Assembly: GCA_021819045.1 (NCBI GenBank)
Contig: JAKASM010000003.1
Span: 1 to 14,180, forward strand
Reading direction: 5' to 3'
DNA: 14,180 bases
Origin: Microcaldota archaeon
Lineage (GTDB): Archaea; Micrarchaeota; Micrarchaeia; Micrarchaeales; Micrarchaeaceae
The position numbers were made by a program, and so were the translations under genes. A model generated the notes under the pieces. The model was not told the origin of the DNA and did no database searches. It saw only the letters and a program-made list of their open reading frames with translations. Shown here in pieces: positions 1 through 7,816 of the stretch (positions are counted from its first letter, which is position 1; every line of letters begins with the position of its first letter).

Positions 1-56
1 AGAAGCTCCAGCAAGTTTACCGTAACTCATAATACCACAAACCGCGGCGCATCGTG

Positions 57-173
57 TGGAGGGGGCGAGATTTGAACTCGCGGTCTCTAGATTTCTCGTC
101 ATAGCACATTGCTCGTCACTCATTATGCTTAGCATATGAGTCTAGCGCTCTAACCAGGCTGAGCTACCCCTCC
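57..173 (-). tRNA. tRNA with CAU anticodon (elongator Met or Ile2), intron-containing
   Basis: On the minus strand a full cloverleaf can be drawn. The 7-bp acceptor stem GGAGGGG/CCCCTCC pairs 167-173 with 58-64 and the discriminator base is A at 57. The D arm is GCTC/GAGC and the T arm GCGAG-TTCAAAT-CTCGC. The anticodon stem CTAGA/TCTAG pairs 141-145 with 87-91. The 49 bases between the anticodon stem strands exceed a 7-base loop by 42, so an intron at the usual 37/38 position would cover about 93-134 and leave anticodon CAU at 136-138. CCA is not encoded. The anticodon stem lacks the three G-C pairs of initiator tRNA, so this is elongator Met or the Ile2 tRNA whose C34 is modified; the sequence alone does not separate these. 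The bulge-helix-bulge is not perfect by eye, so the exact intron ends may move by a few bases. Confidence 0.9.
93..134 (-). other. tRNA intron (about 42 nt) in the anticodon loop
   Basis: This is the extra sequence between tRNA positions 37 and 38. It folds on itself: AGCA/TGCT in its 3' half, and ATGCT/AGCAT in its 5' half. Removal leaves a 7-base loop with CAU. Archaeal tRNA introns are removed by the splicing endonuclease at a bulge-helix-bulge; here CUC of the loop can pair with GAG near the intron's 3' end, but the fourth pair is an A-C mismatch, so a relaxed motif is inferred. Confidence 0.65.
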
Positions 174-193
174 TGCAAATAGATTGCAATTAA

Positions 194-203
194 GGATTAA
201 AAA
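194..203 (-). promoter_or_regulatory. TATA-like box for the tRNA gene
   Basis: The minus strand reads TTTTTAATCC, centred about 25 bases upstream of the tRNA 5' end at 173, which is the expected archaeal TATA-to-start distance. Position and composition are the only support. Confidence 0.4.
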
Positions 204-263
204 CATGCTGCACTTGCCATTCCCTGAGACTTTCCAGCCTGCGCCAAACCAATCTATGCGCAG

Positions 264-2417
264 CTACCTATACATGCTCTCCGGTTCAGCCTTGAACTTC
301 TTTATTCTATCGGTCAGATGCTTTGGTATTGCAGGCTTTATCTCTTTCATTGCGAATTCAAAGTCGTCCTTGGATACTCCATTCCTTTTCATTCGTATAG
401 CACGCATGCCCGCCTCCCTGCATATATTTTCTATCTCTGCTCCTGTATACCCTTCAGATTCTTTGGCGAGTTCTTCCAGGCTTACATCTTTGCCCATAGG
501 CATGCGGTTTGTGTGAACTTTGAATATAGACAGCCTTGTCTGCTCATCCGGCATCGGTATCTCTATTATCTTATCGAATCTTCCCGGCCGCATCAGCGCT
601 GGGTCTATCATGTCAGGTCTGTTTGTGGCGGCAAGTACAACAATGCCTTTCATGTCCTGAAGTCCATCAAGTTCTGTAAGCAGGGTATCAACAACCCTCT
701 CTGTTACCAGCGAGTCGCCTCGGCTCCCGTCCCTCATGCTCGCAATTGAATCAATCTCATCTATGAATATTATGCAAGGGGCAGCCTGCCTAGCCTTTCT
801 GAACACTTCTCGTGTTGCTTTCTCGCTCTCCCCCACATACTTGCTGAGCAGTTCAGGCCCTTTTATAGATATGAAGTTTGACTCCCTTTCAGTAGCAACC
901 GCCTTCGCCAGCAGCGTCTTTCCTGTTCCTGGAGCTCCCACAAGAAGTATTCCTTTAACTGGGCGGATCCCCATCTTTTCGAATGCTTCAGGATTTTTCA
1001 CAGGCATTTCTACGGCTTCTTTCAGCTGCTCCTTGACAGATGAAAGACCGCCAACATCATCCCAGTGCACATTCGGCCTCTCTACGAACACCTCCCTAAG
1101 TGCGCTCGGCTGTATACTGTTGAATGCGTTTATGAAGTCATCCATTGTCACATTGAGGTTCATCAATATCTCATTTGGTATAGATTTCTTGTCGATTATC
1201 ATAGGGAGGATTTTCCTTAGTGTGCACATCGCAGCCTCTCTAGCCAATGCGGTAAGGTCGGCACCGGTGTATCCATGCGTAATGCTTGCAAGTTCATCAA
1301 GGTTGACATCCTTTAATGGCATGTTCCTGGTATGTATCTGCAGTATCTCCTTCCTGGCGTTCCTGTCCGGCACTCCTATCTCTATCTCACGGTCGAACCT
1401 TCCCGGTCTTCTAAGTGCCGGGTCTATCGCATTAGGCCTGTTTGTAGCACCTATAACTATTACCTGGCCTCTTGAGCCGATTCCATCTAGAAGCGCAAGC
1501 AGCTGGGAGACCATTCTCCTCTCAACCTCGTTCGTCGCTTCCTCCCTTTTAGGCACCATCGCATCTATCTCATCCATGAATATTATGGTTGGTGCTTTCT
1601 CCTTAGCCTCGTTGAATATCTCTCTGAGCTTTTCCTCACTTTCGCCAACAAACTTGCTTACTAGCTCAGGTCCTGATATATCTATGAAATGAGCATCAGA
1701 TTCATTGGCAACCGCCTTCGCCAGCAGCGTCTTTCCTGTTCCTGGAGCTCCGAAAAGCAGAACACCTTTTGGTGGCTCTATGCCTAACCTCTCAAACAGT
1801 TCAGGGTACCTTATGGGAAGCTCAACCATCTCTCTTATCTTCTGTATCTCATTCTTCAGGCCTCCTATATCCTCATAATGCACATCCCCTATCTTTACCA
1901 TAGATTCTGATATTGGTTCGGAGCGCACAACCACCTCTGTGCGCCTGCTTACCCTTACAGTGCCATGGGGAGAGGTCTGAGCAACTATAAAATTGAACAC
2001 ATATCCGAACATCGGTATCGGAACAACATCCCCTCTTACTAATGGTTTGTCATCAAGCTTATTCTTTGCATACTCAGCGAAATCCGGAGATATGGGGGTC
2101 CTTTGGTTTGGAGGAGGCGCAAGTACAACCTTCTCAGCATCCTTCACATCCGCTTTTGTAACAAACACCCTGTCGCCTATTCCTATCCCGAGGTTCTGCC
2201 TTATTCTTCCATCAACACGTATGAAGTCCAGGCCCTCATCCTGCTGATGCGCAGGCATTACTATAGCGGCTGTAGACCTTCTTTTGCCCTTTATTTCCAC
2301 AACGTCGCCGGAACTCACCCCCAGCAGTTTCCTTGCTTTGGAATCTATCCTCGCTATGCTTTTCCCATCATCAGTGACTAGTGCGCTTGCGACCGTCAGT
2401 TCTATTCCATTTACCAT
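264..2417 (-). CDS. cdc48: Cdc48/p97/VAT-type AAA+ ATPase
   Basis: This hexameric unfoldase extracts and unfolds proteins using ATP, often feeding the archaeal 20S proteasome. The 717-residue protein has the full family layout. The N-terminal double-psi barrel and following CDC48 N subdomain occupy about 1-180. The D1 ring has Walker A GAPGTGKT at 223-230, Walker B IIFMDEID at 278-285 and arginine finger region RRPGR near 336. The D2 ring has Walker A at 494-501, Walker B IIFIDEID near 549-556 and MRPGR near 609. Aromatic pore loops are KFVGES in D1 and KYVGES in D2. The last three residues, Met-Tyr-Arg, fit a C-terminal HbYX proteasome-docking motif. It is slightly shorter than the usual 730-800 residues because of a short tail. 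The ATG at 2417 has a GTGAA ribosome binding site 6 bases upstream. It lies between a tRNA downstream and a tiny acidic ORF upstream on the same strand. Confidence 0.97.
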   Translation of the reverse strand: MVNGIELTVASALVTDDGKSIARIDSKARKLLGVSSGDVVEIKGKRRSTAAIVMPAHQQDEGLDFIRVDGRIRQNLGIGIGDRVFVTKADVKDAEKVVLAPPPNQRTPISPDFAEYAKNKLDDKPLVRGDVVPIPMFGYVFNFIVAQTSPHGTVRVSRRTEVVVRSEPISESMVKIGDVHYEDIGGLKNEIQKIREMVELPIRYPELFERLGIEPPKGVLLFGAPGTGKTLLAKAVANESDAHFIDISGPELVSKFVGESEEKLREIFNEAKEKAPTIIFMDEIDAMVPKREEATNEVERRMVSQLLALLDGIGSRGQVIVIGATNRPNAIDPALRRPGRFDREIEIGVPDRNARKEILQIHTRNMPLKDVNLDELASITHGYTGADLTALAREAAMCTLRKILPMIIDKKSIPNEILMNLNVTMDDFINAFNSIQPSALREVFVERPNVHWDDVGGLSSVKEQLKEAVEMPVKNPEAFEKMGIRPVKGILLVGAPGTGKTLLAKAVATERESNFISIKGPELLSKYVGESEKATREVFRKARQAAPCIIFIDEIDSIASMRDGSRGDSLVTERVVDTLLTELDGLQDMKGIVVLAATNRPDMIDPALMRPGRFDKIIEIPMPDEQTRLSIFKVHTNRMPMGKDVSLEELAKESEGYTGAEIENICREAGMRAIRMKRNGVSKDDFEFAMKEIKPAIPKHLTDRIKKFKAEPESMYR

Positions 2418-2527
2418 GATGTTTCACATCTAGAAACTAGAAGTAGCTGTACTAAAATAATGCACATTTAGGTTTAATACCCTTTCTATTAGAAACGGTT
2501 TTTCATCTGTAGGAGACAAAAAGAGAC

Positions 2528-2653
2528 TCAATCTTCCTCCTCGCCCTCTTCGTCCTCTTCGTCGTCTTCCCAGTCTTCTTCCTCCTCGCCCTCTTCGTCC
2601 TCTTCGTCTTCGTCTTCTTCCTCAGCTGCCATGGAAACATATTTGTCCTTCAC
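2528..2653 (-). CDS. Very short, extremely acidic protein (41 aa)
   Basis: I do not recognise this gene. From a GTG at 2653 it encodes MKDKYVSM followed by a tail made almost only of Glu and Asp, with two Gly, one Trp and two Ala, ending in a TGA at 2528. The GTG is supported by GGTGAC three bases upstream (2657-2662), the same ribosome-binding register as the EF-1A gene; an in-frame TAA lies just before it. An alternative ATG at 2632 gives 34 residues but lacks that site. The tail contains a 31-base exact repeat (2533-2563 and 2578-2608, offset 45 bases or 15 codons), so it grew by internal duplication. A TATA-like TTTTTATA lies near 2707-2714. It is co-directional with cdc48, 110 bases upstream. 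It could be a nucleic-acid mimic, a charged chaperone-like tail or a partner of a basic protein; function is unknown. Confidence 0.55.
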   Translation of the reverse strand: MKDKYVSMAAEEEDEDEEDEEGEEEEDWEDDEEDEEGEEED

Positions 2654-2705
2654 GCAGTCACCTTATGCAACCGTATCAACGGCACGCTCAGATATGAACA
2701 AATTG

Positions 2706-2716
2706 GTATAAAAACC
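2706..2716 (-). promoter_or_regulatory. TATA-like box upstream of the acidic ORF
   Basis: The minus strand reads GGTTTTTATAC here, about 55-60 bases upstream of the GTG at 2653. A transcript starting about 25 bases downstream would have a leader of roughly 30 bases. Assigned from position and base composition only. Confidence 0.35.
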
Positions 2717-2833
2717 TTTCTATCAATTATTGCCTCATTCACGCCAGCAGATAGCGTGGGCATTTTAGCTTGATGCATAAAACAACCGCATAGCGATATC
2801 TCCTGCGGACTTTTATTTCTGCTCAGAAAGGCA

Positions 2834-2848
2834 TAGGTTTTTATTAGT
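2834..2848 (+). promoter_or_regulatory. TATA-like box for the EF-1A/S10 operon
   Basis: The stretch TAGGTTTTTATTAG lies about 75 bases upstream of the EF-1A ATG. Initiation about 25 bases downstream would give a leader of around 45-50 bases. An alternative AT-rich element at 2891-2898 is too close to the ATG for a leadered mRNA carrying the GGTGA site, so the upstream one is preferred. Confidence 0.35.
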
Positions 2849-2915
2849 TTTCTACAGAAACATACTGCTTATTCCTCGACAGAAAATAGGCAATTATATT
2901 GATTTAGGTGAAATT

Positions 2916-4184
2916 ATGACAGAAAAACCACACATGAATTTGATCTTTATAGGTCACGTAGACCACGGCAAGTCTACGACAGTCGGAAGGCTCCTCTACG
3001 AAACAGGGGCCATAACAGACAGAGATATGGCAAGGTACAAGGAAGAGGCAGCAAAAGTAAACAAACCCACTTTCGAATTTGCTTTCGTTATGGATACACT
3101 CAAAGAAGAGCGTGAACGTGGAATCACAATAGACATACAGCATAGGGATTTCCAGACCCCAAAATACTATTTTACTATAATAGATGCACCCGGCCACAGG
3201 GATTTCGTAAAGAATATGATAACAGGGGCAAGCCAAGCAGATGCAGCTGTGCTGGTAGTCAGCGCAAAGGACGGAGTTCAAGCGCAGACAAGGGAGCATG
3301 CGATACTGATAAGCGTATTAGGTGTAGGTCAGGTAATAGTAGGAATAAACAAGATGGACGAGGTAGAATTCTCCCAGCAGAAATATGAAGAGGTGAAGAA
3401 GGCTGTGGGAGATCTTCTAAAGTCGTTTGGGTTCAAACTTGACCAGATCAACTTTATACCGTATTCTGCGATGGAGGGCAGCAACGTTAAGACAAAGTCT
3501 CCAAAAACCCCATGGTATACCGGCCCCAGCCTTCTTGAGGCGCTGGACCTGCTCAAGGTTCCAGAGAAGCCAATAGACAAGCCGCTCAGACTACCGATAC
3601 AGGATGTATTCAGCATATCCGGATTCGGAACAGTGCCTGTGGGCAGGATAGAGAGCGGAGTGCTAAAAGCTGGTGACCAGATCGTGATAATGCCAGGAGG
3701 AATAAAGACAGAAGTAAAAAGCATAGAGATGCACCACCAGCAGCTGCAGAAAGCAGAGCCTGGCGACAATATTGGATTCAATGTAAAAGGCATAGAGAAG
3801 AAAGATATAAAGAGGGGAGATGTAGTTGGACCTGCAAATAATCCTCCGACAGTTGCATCTGAATTTAAGGCGCAGGTAGTGGTGCTCCACCACCAAAACG
3901 TTATAGCAAGAGGCTATACTCCAGTATTCCACATACATACAGCACAGATAGCATGCACATTCACAGACATACTCGAGAGGAAAGATCCTAAAACAGGCCA
4001 GACCGTGGAGCAGAATCCGCAGACGATAAAGACTGGAGACGTGGCAATAGTCAAGATAAAGCCTACTAAGCCGGTAGCTCTGGAGAAATTCAGCGATTTT
4101 AAGCCTCTGGGCAGGTTTGCAATACGCGACATGGGAGAGACAATAGGCGCAGGCGTAATACTTGATGTCACTCCTGCAAAATGA
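2916..4184 (+). CDS. tuf: Translation elongation factor EF-1 alpha (aEF1A)
   Basis: This GTPase delivers aminoacyl-tRNA to the ribosomal A site. The 422 residues match the usual archaeal length. The GTPase domain carries G1 GHVDHGKS at 13-20, the switch I region ERERGITI near 65-72, G3 DAPGH at 90-94 (the His being the catalytic switch II residue), G4 NKMD at 145-148 and G5 SAM at 184-186. Beta-barrel domain 2 (about 220-310) and domain 3 (about 315-422) follow, with the conserved [17 protein letters not shown] stretch. The ATG at 2916 is fixed by GGTGAA at 2907-2912 with a 3-base spacer. It is followed after 12 bases by the S10 gene, the standard archaeal EF-1A/S10 pair, so the two are almost certainly one transcript. 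Confidence 0.98.
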   Translation: MTEKPHMNLIFIGHVDHGKSTTVGRLLYETGAITDRDMARYKEEAAKVNKPTFEFAFVMDTLKEERERGITIDIQHRDFQTPKYYFTIIDAPGHRDFVKNMITGASQADAAVLVVSAKDGVQAQTREHAILISVLGVGQVIVGINKMDEVEFSQQKYEEVKKAVGDLLKSFGFKLDQINFIPYSAMEGSNVKTKSPKTPWYTGPSLLEALDLLKVPEKPIDKPLRLPIQDVFSISGFGTVPVGRIESGVLKAGDQIVIMPGGIKTEVKSIEMHHQQLQKAEPGDNIGFNVKGIEKKDIKRGDVVGPANNPPTVASEFKAQVVVLHHQNVIARGYTPVFHIHTAQIACTFTDILERKDPKTGQTVEQNPQTIKTGDVAIVKIKPTKPVALEKFSDFKPLGRFAIRDMGETIGAGVILDVTPAK

Positions 4185-4196
4185 TGGAGTGAATAA

Positions 4197-4508
4197 ATGG
4201 CCGGCACAGCAATAATAAAGCTCGTAAGCACAAACAAAAAAGATGTCGATTCTGTAGCCAATCAGATAAAGACAATAGTACAGGGCGCAAATATAAAATG
4301 CAAAGGTCCCATCCCTCTTCCTACAAAGATAATAAGCCACTCTACAAGGAAAGCGCCATCGCACCAGGGGAGCCATACATTTGAGAGGTGGCAGATGAGG
4401 TTCCATAAGAGGCTGCTTGAGATAGACGGCAGCGAACAAGCGCTTAGGCAGATAATGAGGATACCTGTGCCTGACACTGTGCAAATAGAGATAAGCCTAG
4501 CAGGCTGA
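4197..4508 (+). CDS. rps10: Small ribosomal subunit protein S10 (uS10)
   Basis: This 103-residue protein of the 30S head matches archaeal/eukaryotic uS10 (S20e) in length and sequence. Recognisable stretches are the N-terminal strand AIIKLVSTN, the loop KGPIPLPTKI near 36-45, and HTFERWQMRFHKRLLEI near 60-76. The C-terminal segment PVPDTVQIEISL is the last beta strand. The ATG at 4197 has AGTGAA at 4188-4193, three bases upstream, inside the 12-base gap after the EF-1A stop codon. The proximity implies translation from the same mRNA as EF-1A. Confidence 0.97.
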   Translation: MAGTAIIKLVSTNKKDVDSVANQIKTIVQGANIKCKGPIPLPTKIISHSTRKAPSHQGSHTFERWQMRFHKRLLEIDGSEQALRQIMRIPVPDTVQIEISLAG

Positions 4509-4563
4509 TGCGCAGAATCTATGGGTGCTGCCAAAGTCTCTCGATTCTTACGATACAGATATC

Positions 4564-4571
4564 TTATAAAT
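4564..4571 (+). promoter_or_regulatory. TATA box between S10 and aIF5B, without an obvious ORF
   Basis: TTATAAAT within a CTTATAAATTTAT context is one of the best TATA matches in the window. It sits on the plus strand between two convergent genes. No start codon opens a reading frame of useful length in the next 140 bases, so if used it would make an RNA rather than a protein. Confidence 0.4.
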
Positions 4572-4584
4572 TTATCAATTCATA

Positions 4585-4714
4585 GACCGAAAACCCGCAC
4601 GCTTTAGCGGTCCAGGCTCAGCAAGCCCGCCTGCATATATCCCAAAGGAAGCTGCTTTCTGAGCAAGAACCAGACTTTATGGGCAGAATCGAGATTCGGG
4701 AAAAGCTCAAGCGC
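4585..4714 (+). ncRNA. Candidate small structured RNA (unidentified)
   Basis: This gap between the S10 and aIF5B stop codons is not coding. About 20 bases after the TATA box the sequence forms hairpins: GACCG 4585-4589 with CGGTC 4608-4612, GGCT/AGCC around a CAGCA loop inside CAGGC/GCCTG at about 4613-4633, and GAATC/GATTC near 4686-4697. I see no convincing C/D boxes, tRNA or SRP features. The alternative is simply the shared 3' UTR of the two convergent genes. Confidence 0.25.
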
Positions 4715-6463
4715 CTATCTTGCATTATTCTTTATCAGCGATATCTTCTTTAGGAGATCCATCTCCCCTTCATTTATTAGGTTAGCAAACTCCCCTTTCA
4801 GCAGCCTTTCATCGCTGTCCGTAACTCTTGTATATAGGACCATCCCCACCTTCACCTGCCTGCCAAATGTGGGCTCGTCCATGGATATGGCTACACTGTC
4901 GCCCGCCTTGGCAAGCTCTAATGGGGATTTTTCGTTCTGTATGCCCTTTATCTTTCCGATTACCTCGCCAGCATCGTTCATGAGAAGCCAGCCGACCTTT
5001 ATCCTCCCTTCAAGGACACTTACCCCGAATATGGCAGGGTGTGAGACCCTGAAGCAGCTGTTGGGCAGGATCTCAACCTTGCCTGGGAATACTATCCTGC
5101 TTTCTGCTTTGCTCAATGTGCTCTTCTGCTTCTCATCCACGAATAGCTTATAGTCATCAAGTATCTTGTAGATTATATCTCCATGTATTATCTTTATGCC
5201 GCTGTCAAATGACGCAGACTTCGCATCCTCCTCTATAGGGACATTGAATGCAAGGACAGCCGAGTAGATAGGATTTTCTGCAAGCTGCGCGAAAGCGTCT
5301 ACAATGTCCCTTTTTGTAACGCTGCCAATGCCCTTCTTGCTTATCTTGAAGCCAGCCGCCTCTATAAGTTTTGAAAGAGCCTCAAGGCTCCCAATCGAAT
5401 CTGTCTTCAGCACCACCCCTTTCTTGTCTGTCTTGAATATACCCCCTATTTCGGATTTTATATCCGATGAGTAGTCTCCCTGCACAACTTGCATAACTGG
5501 AGAGCCAGGCAGCGCGTCATCAAGTCCTGTGCCGCTTATCTTGACTCCTGATGCCGCACTTACAGAGCCCACGCTGACAAAACTGCTTGAACTTTCCCTT
5601 ATTTCCTGCAGCGGTTTTGTCTTTAGCAGCGCCTTTATTTTTGCAGTCCCTACTCCAGATGCAGTCGCAAATGCTATAGTATCGTTTGTCCTGAGAGAGC
5701 CATCATAAAGTATTACATCTATTGTGGTGCCAAGGCCCCGCACCTCCTTTTTCTCCAGAATTGTACCCCTGCCCGGGCCCTTCACCTCTATGTTAAGGCG
5801 CATCTCAAGGTATCTCTGGGAAAGGCCGGTTGCAACCATGAGCAGTTCGGCTATCCCCTCACCGGTCTTTGCGCTGAGAGGGACTATCGCAATTTCCTTC
5901 TGGAAGTTTTTAACCCTGTCGAAGCGTTCGCTGTTGAAGCCCAGCTCGCTCACTCTGCCGATAAGCTCGAATATGCTGTTCTCAAGGGATTGCTGCACTC
6001 CGGCGCTCTGCTTTTGAAAAGCTTCCATAAAGCTTTTTGAGCCGGTCGCAATCCAACCTGTCAGCAGGTCTATCTTATTAGCTGCTATTATGAATGGGGT
6101 TTTGTACTCTTTGAGTATAGTTACAGCCTCTATCGTTTGAGGCTCAAACCCTTTTGTTATGTCAACAACAAGTATCGCCAGGTCGGCTACACTGCCTCCC
6201 CGCTTCCTAAGGTTTGTGAATGCCTCGTGCCCAGGCGTATCTATAAAAAGCAGACCCGGTATTGTAATATTTACTCCCGCACTGTCAAGCATCTTGCCGC
6301 ATATCCTTTTGATTACGTCTAAGGGGACCTCGCTAGCTCCTATGTGCTGCGTTATTCCACCAGCTTCCTTAGCTGCCACGGCGGTATTGCGGATACGGTC
6401 AAGGAGCGCCGTTTTGCCATGGTCTACGTGCCCCATCACCACTATTATTGGTTGCCTTATCAT
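4715..6463 (-). CDS. infB: Translation initiation factor aIF5B (IF2 family)
   Basis: This GTPase promotes ribosomal subunit joining and initiator tRNA positioning. The 582-residue length is normal for archaeal aIF5B, which lacks the long bacterial N-terminal region. The GTPase domain starts at once, with G1 GHVDHGKT at 11-18, the switch I segment GGITQHIGA at 35-43, G3 DTPGH at 75-79, G4 NKID at 129-132 and G5 SAK at 197-199. The beta-barrel domain II follows from about 225 with KGPGRGTILEKKEVRGLGTT, then domain III and the C-terminal barrel, which has FGVSVLEGRIKVG near 475. It is not interrupted by an intein. The ATG at 6463 has no clear ribosome binding site; a TATA-like CTTTAAATCC at 6504-6513 would start the mRNA close to the ATG, so a very short leader is likely. 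Confidence 0.97.
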   Translation of the reverse strand: MIRQPIIVVMGHVDHGKTALLDRIRNTAVAAKEAGGITQHIGASEVPLDVIKRICGKMLDSAGVNITIPGLLFIDTPGHEAFTNLRKRGGSVADLAILVVDITKGFEPQTIEAVTILKEYKTPFIIAANKIDLLTGWIATGSKSFMEAFQKQSAGVQQSLENSIFELIGRVSELGFNSERFDRVKNFQKEIAIVPLSAKTGEGIAELLMVATGLSQRYLEMRLNIEVKGPGRGTILEKKEVRGLGTTIDVILYDGSLRTNDTIAFATASGVGTAKIKALLKTKPLQEIRESSSSFVSVGSVSAASGVKISGTGLDDALPGSPVMQVVQGDYSSDIKSEIGGIFKTDKKGVVLKTDSIGSLEALSKLIEAAGFKISKKGIGSVTKRDIVDAFAQLAENPIYSAVLAFNVPIEEDAKSASFDSGIKIIHGDIIYKILDDYKLFVDEKQKSTLSKAESRIVFPGKVEILPNSCFRVSHPAIFGVSVLEGRIKVGWLLMNDAGEVIGKIKGIQNEKSPLELAKAGDSVAISMDEPTFGRQVKVGMVLYTRVTDSDERLLKGEFANLINEGEMDLLKKISLIKNNAR

Positions 6464-6503
6464 CTAAACCACAAATAGAAATGTTAGATATGTATCCGTA
6501 TAA

Positions 6504-6513
6504 GGATTTAAAG
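6504..6513 (-). promoter_or_regulatory. TATA-like box for aIF5B
   Basis: The minus strand reads CTTTAAATCC, about 45 bases upstream of the ATG at 6463. Initiation about 25 bases downstream would leave a leader of about 15-20 bases, in keeping with the missing ribosome binding site. Confidence 0.4.
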
Positions 6514-6648
6514 CTGTTTTTAATCAAAAAGTGCTTATGGCCATTCATCCAAAATGCATAAAATCTTAAACATCCGCCATCGTAATAACTCATTCATATA
6601 GTGGAATATACACGAACTGCGAGATTACGCCGCATGCGAATAGATAAA

Positions 6649-6658
6649 GATATAAACT
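6649..6658 (+). promoter_or_regulatory. TATA box for the folded RNA upstream of ndk
   Basis: AGATATAAAC is a good archaeal TATA element. Initiation about 25 bases downstream falls at roughly 6675-6682, exactly where the hairpin-rich stretch begins. The 6514-6648 stretch before it shows no gene that I can support. Confidence 0.5.
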
Positions 6659-6671
6659 CATCAAGAAATAT

Positions 6672-6800
6672 GCTCAACAGAGCCAGGGCGTGCTTGCCCT
6701 AAGTAACGCTCAGTGAGAGTGCAATAAGTCGAAATGAGGCAACACTCGTGAAACCGAGAACATACTCCTGCAGAGGAGGAAGCCTCGCACTACAGCCTAA
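6672..6800 (+). ncRNA. Strongly structured RNA: independent ncRNA or ndk leader
   Basis: No gene explains this stretch, yet it folds compactly. Hairpins are GCTC/GAGC (6672-6675 with 6680-6683) and AGGGC/GCCCT (6685-6689 with 6696-6700). The core is AGTGC/GCACT (6718-6722 with 6787-6791), then a 13-base one-sided loop, then GAGGC/GCCTC (6736-6740 with 6782-6786), closing a three-way junction. The two arms of that junction are CTCG/CGAG (6745-6748 with 6755-6758) and CTCCT/AGGAG (6765-6769 with 6774-6778). A TATA box lies at the right distance upstream. The ndk ATG is 59 bases past the end, so it may be a separate RNA or a regulatory leader. The family is not recognised; loop words AGTGCAA and GTGAAAC echo RNase P specificity-domain motifs, but the catalytic core is absent. 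Confidence 0.5.
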
Positions 6801-6858
6801 GGAGGATGTCACAACTTCAACATCTATTAATTTTGCTGAACATAATGAAAGTGATTTT

Positions 6859-7419
6859 ATGGAAAGAACTTTAGTATTGATAAAACCAGAAGCAGTAAAG
6901 CGAGCAATTTCAGGCAGGATAATAAGCAAGTTAGAGGATGCTGGGCTGAAAATTGTGGCTATGAAAATGATTGTGCCAGACAGGAAACTGGCTGAAGCAC
7001 ACTATCCGTTGGATAGGGAATGGTGTGAAGCACTCTGGAAGAAAACAAAAGAGGCATACGATGCGAAAGGCCAAAAGCTAAGCCTTAACGCAATGGAACT
7101 AGGTAAGAAGATAAGAGGAAATCTAATAAACCATATTTCAAATAAACCAATAATTGCAATGGTCCTAGAGGGCAACGGTGCAATCTCTTTTACAAGAAAG
7201 ATAGTCGGTGCAACATCTCCAGAGAAGGCAGACCCCTCAACTATAAGAGGTAGTTTTTCCATAGATTCCTATGCAAACGCAGACAGAAATGGCAGACCTG
7301 TCCTCAATCTTGTACATGCGTCAGACAGCGTAAAAACAGCAGAGAGCGAGATAAGGGTATGGTTTAAGAAAAATGAGATATTTGACTATAAAACTGCGCA
7401 GCAAGATTTTATATACTAG
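6859..7419 (+). CDS. ndk: Nucleoside diphosphate kinase
   Basis: This enzyme moves the gamma-phosphate of ATP to nucleoside diphosphates through a phosphohistidine, keeping NTP pools balanced. The 186-residue protein starts with the typical ERTLVLIKPEAVKR. It has the EGNGAISFTRKIVGATSPEKADPSTIRGSF stretch split across about 104-133, and the active-site His153 in NLVHASDS. It is longer than the roughly 140-150-residue bacterial form because of an insertion at about 48-85, as in other archaeal NDKs, and a short tail. The frame stays open upstream to an ATG at 6748, but that start would run through the folded RNA. The ATG at 6859 is chosen because homology begins there and AGTGAT lies 3 bases before it. 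A weak TATA-like TATTAATTTT lies at about 6825-6834. Its stop codon overlaps that of the convergent DUF59 gene. Confidence 0.96.
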   Translation: MERTLVLIKPEAVKRAISGRIISKLEDAGLKIVAMKMIVPDRKLAEAHYPLDREWCEALWKKTKEAYDAKGQKLSLNAMELGKKIRGNLINHISNKPIIAMVLEGNGAISFTRKIVGATSPEKADPSTIRGSFSIDSYANADRNGRPVLNLVHASDSVKTAESEIRVWFKKNEIFDYKTAQQDFIY

Positions 7420-7709
7420 CTTCTGTACTTTAGTTCATCGCTCATCATTTCAGGAGTCCACATGGGATCCCAAACGAGATCCACATCAACTTTGCTAACT
7501 CCAGGCAACGCCTCCAACCTTAGTTGCACATCTGCAAGTATTATGCTTGTGACAGGGCACATCGCGCTGGTCATCGTCAGAGTTACCTTGACGCTGCCAT
7601 CTGGATTTATCTGTATACCCTGTATAAGGCCTATATCTACTATGTTGGATCCCAATTCGGGGTCCTGGCACATAGACAATGCCTGGACGACCTCCTTCCT
7701 AGTCAGCAA
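7416..7709 (-). CDS. MIP18/DUF59 family iron-sulfur assembly protein (SufT-like)
   Basis: The family (MIP18/CIAO2, SufT, PaaD N-terminal region) helps mature Fe-S proteins. The 97 residues cover one DUF59 domain: DPELGSNIVDIGLI at 16-29, a beta hairpin, the reactive-cysteine motif TMTSAMCPV with Cys51, the helix ADVQLRLEALPGVSKVDV, and the C-terminal WDPMWTPEMMSDE. The start is a TTG at 7709. No in-frame ATG or GTG exists, but CGTGAT sits 3 bases upstream, the register used by other genes here, so the TTG is well supported. A TATA-like TTTTTATAC lies at 7738-7746 on this strand. It is convergent with ndk and the coding ends overlap by four bases. Its specific client proteins cannot be told from the sequence. 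Confidence 0.93.
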   Translation of the reverse strand: MLTRKEVVQALSMCQDPELGSNIVDIGLIQGIQINPDGSVKVTLTMTSAMCPVTSIILADVQLRLEALPGVSKVDVDLVWDPMWTPEMMSDELKYRS

Positions 7710-7816
7710 TGAATCACGTAATATATACTCTGTAAAAGTATAAAAAGAGATGCAGGGAAGGCGACCGGTTTGACTTCAAATTCAGCATATGCCTGATTAG
7801 CATATAAAAATAAGGG

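Noticed and set aside
736..1692. A 318-codon plus-strand open frame opposite cdc48.
   Set aside because: It is antisense to the conserved AAA+ domains and has no homology or ribosome site; it is a codon-composition shadow.
3663..4484. A 273-codon minus-strand frame opposite EF-1A and S10.
   Set aside because: It is Cys- and Tyr-rich nonsense antisense to two highly conserved genes; a shadow.
4582..4660. A reading frame (DRKPARFSGPGSASPPAY...) after the TATA box.
   Set aside because: It has no ATG, GTG or TTG start and no ribosome site, and it ends in TGA after about 26 codons.
6672..6800. Identity of the folded RNA as RNase P RNA, suggested by AGTGCAA and GTGAAAC words and a GTAACGC stretch.
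   Set aside because: The universally conserved P4 strands (GGAAAGTCC-like and ACAGAA...GGCTTA-like) are absent nearby and the stretch is too short for a full RNase P RNA.
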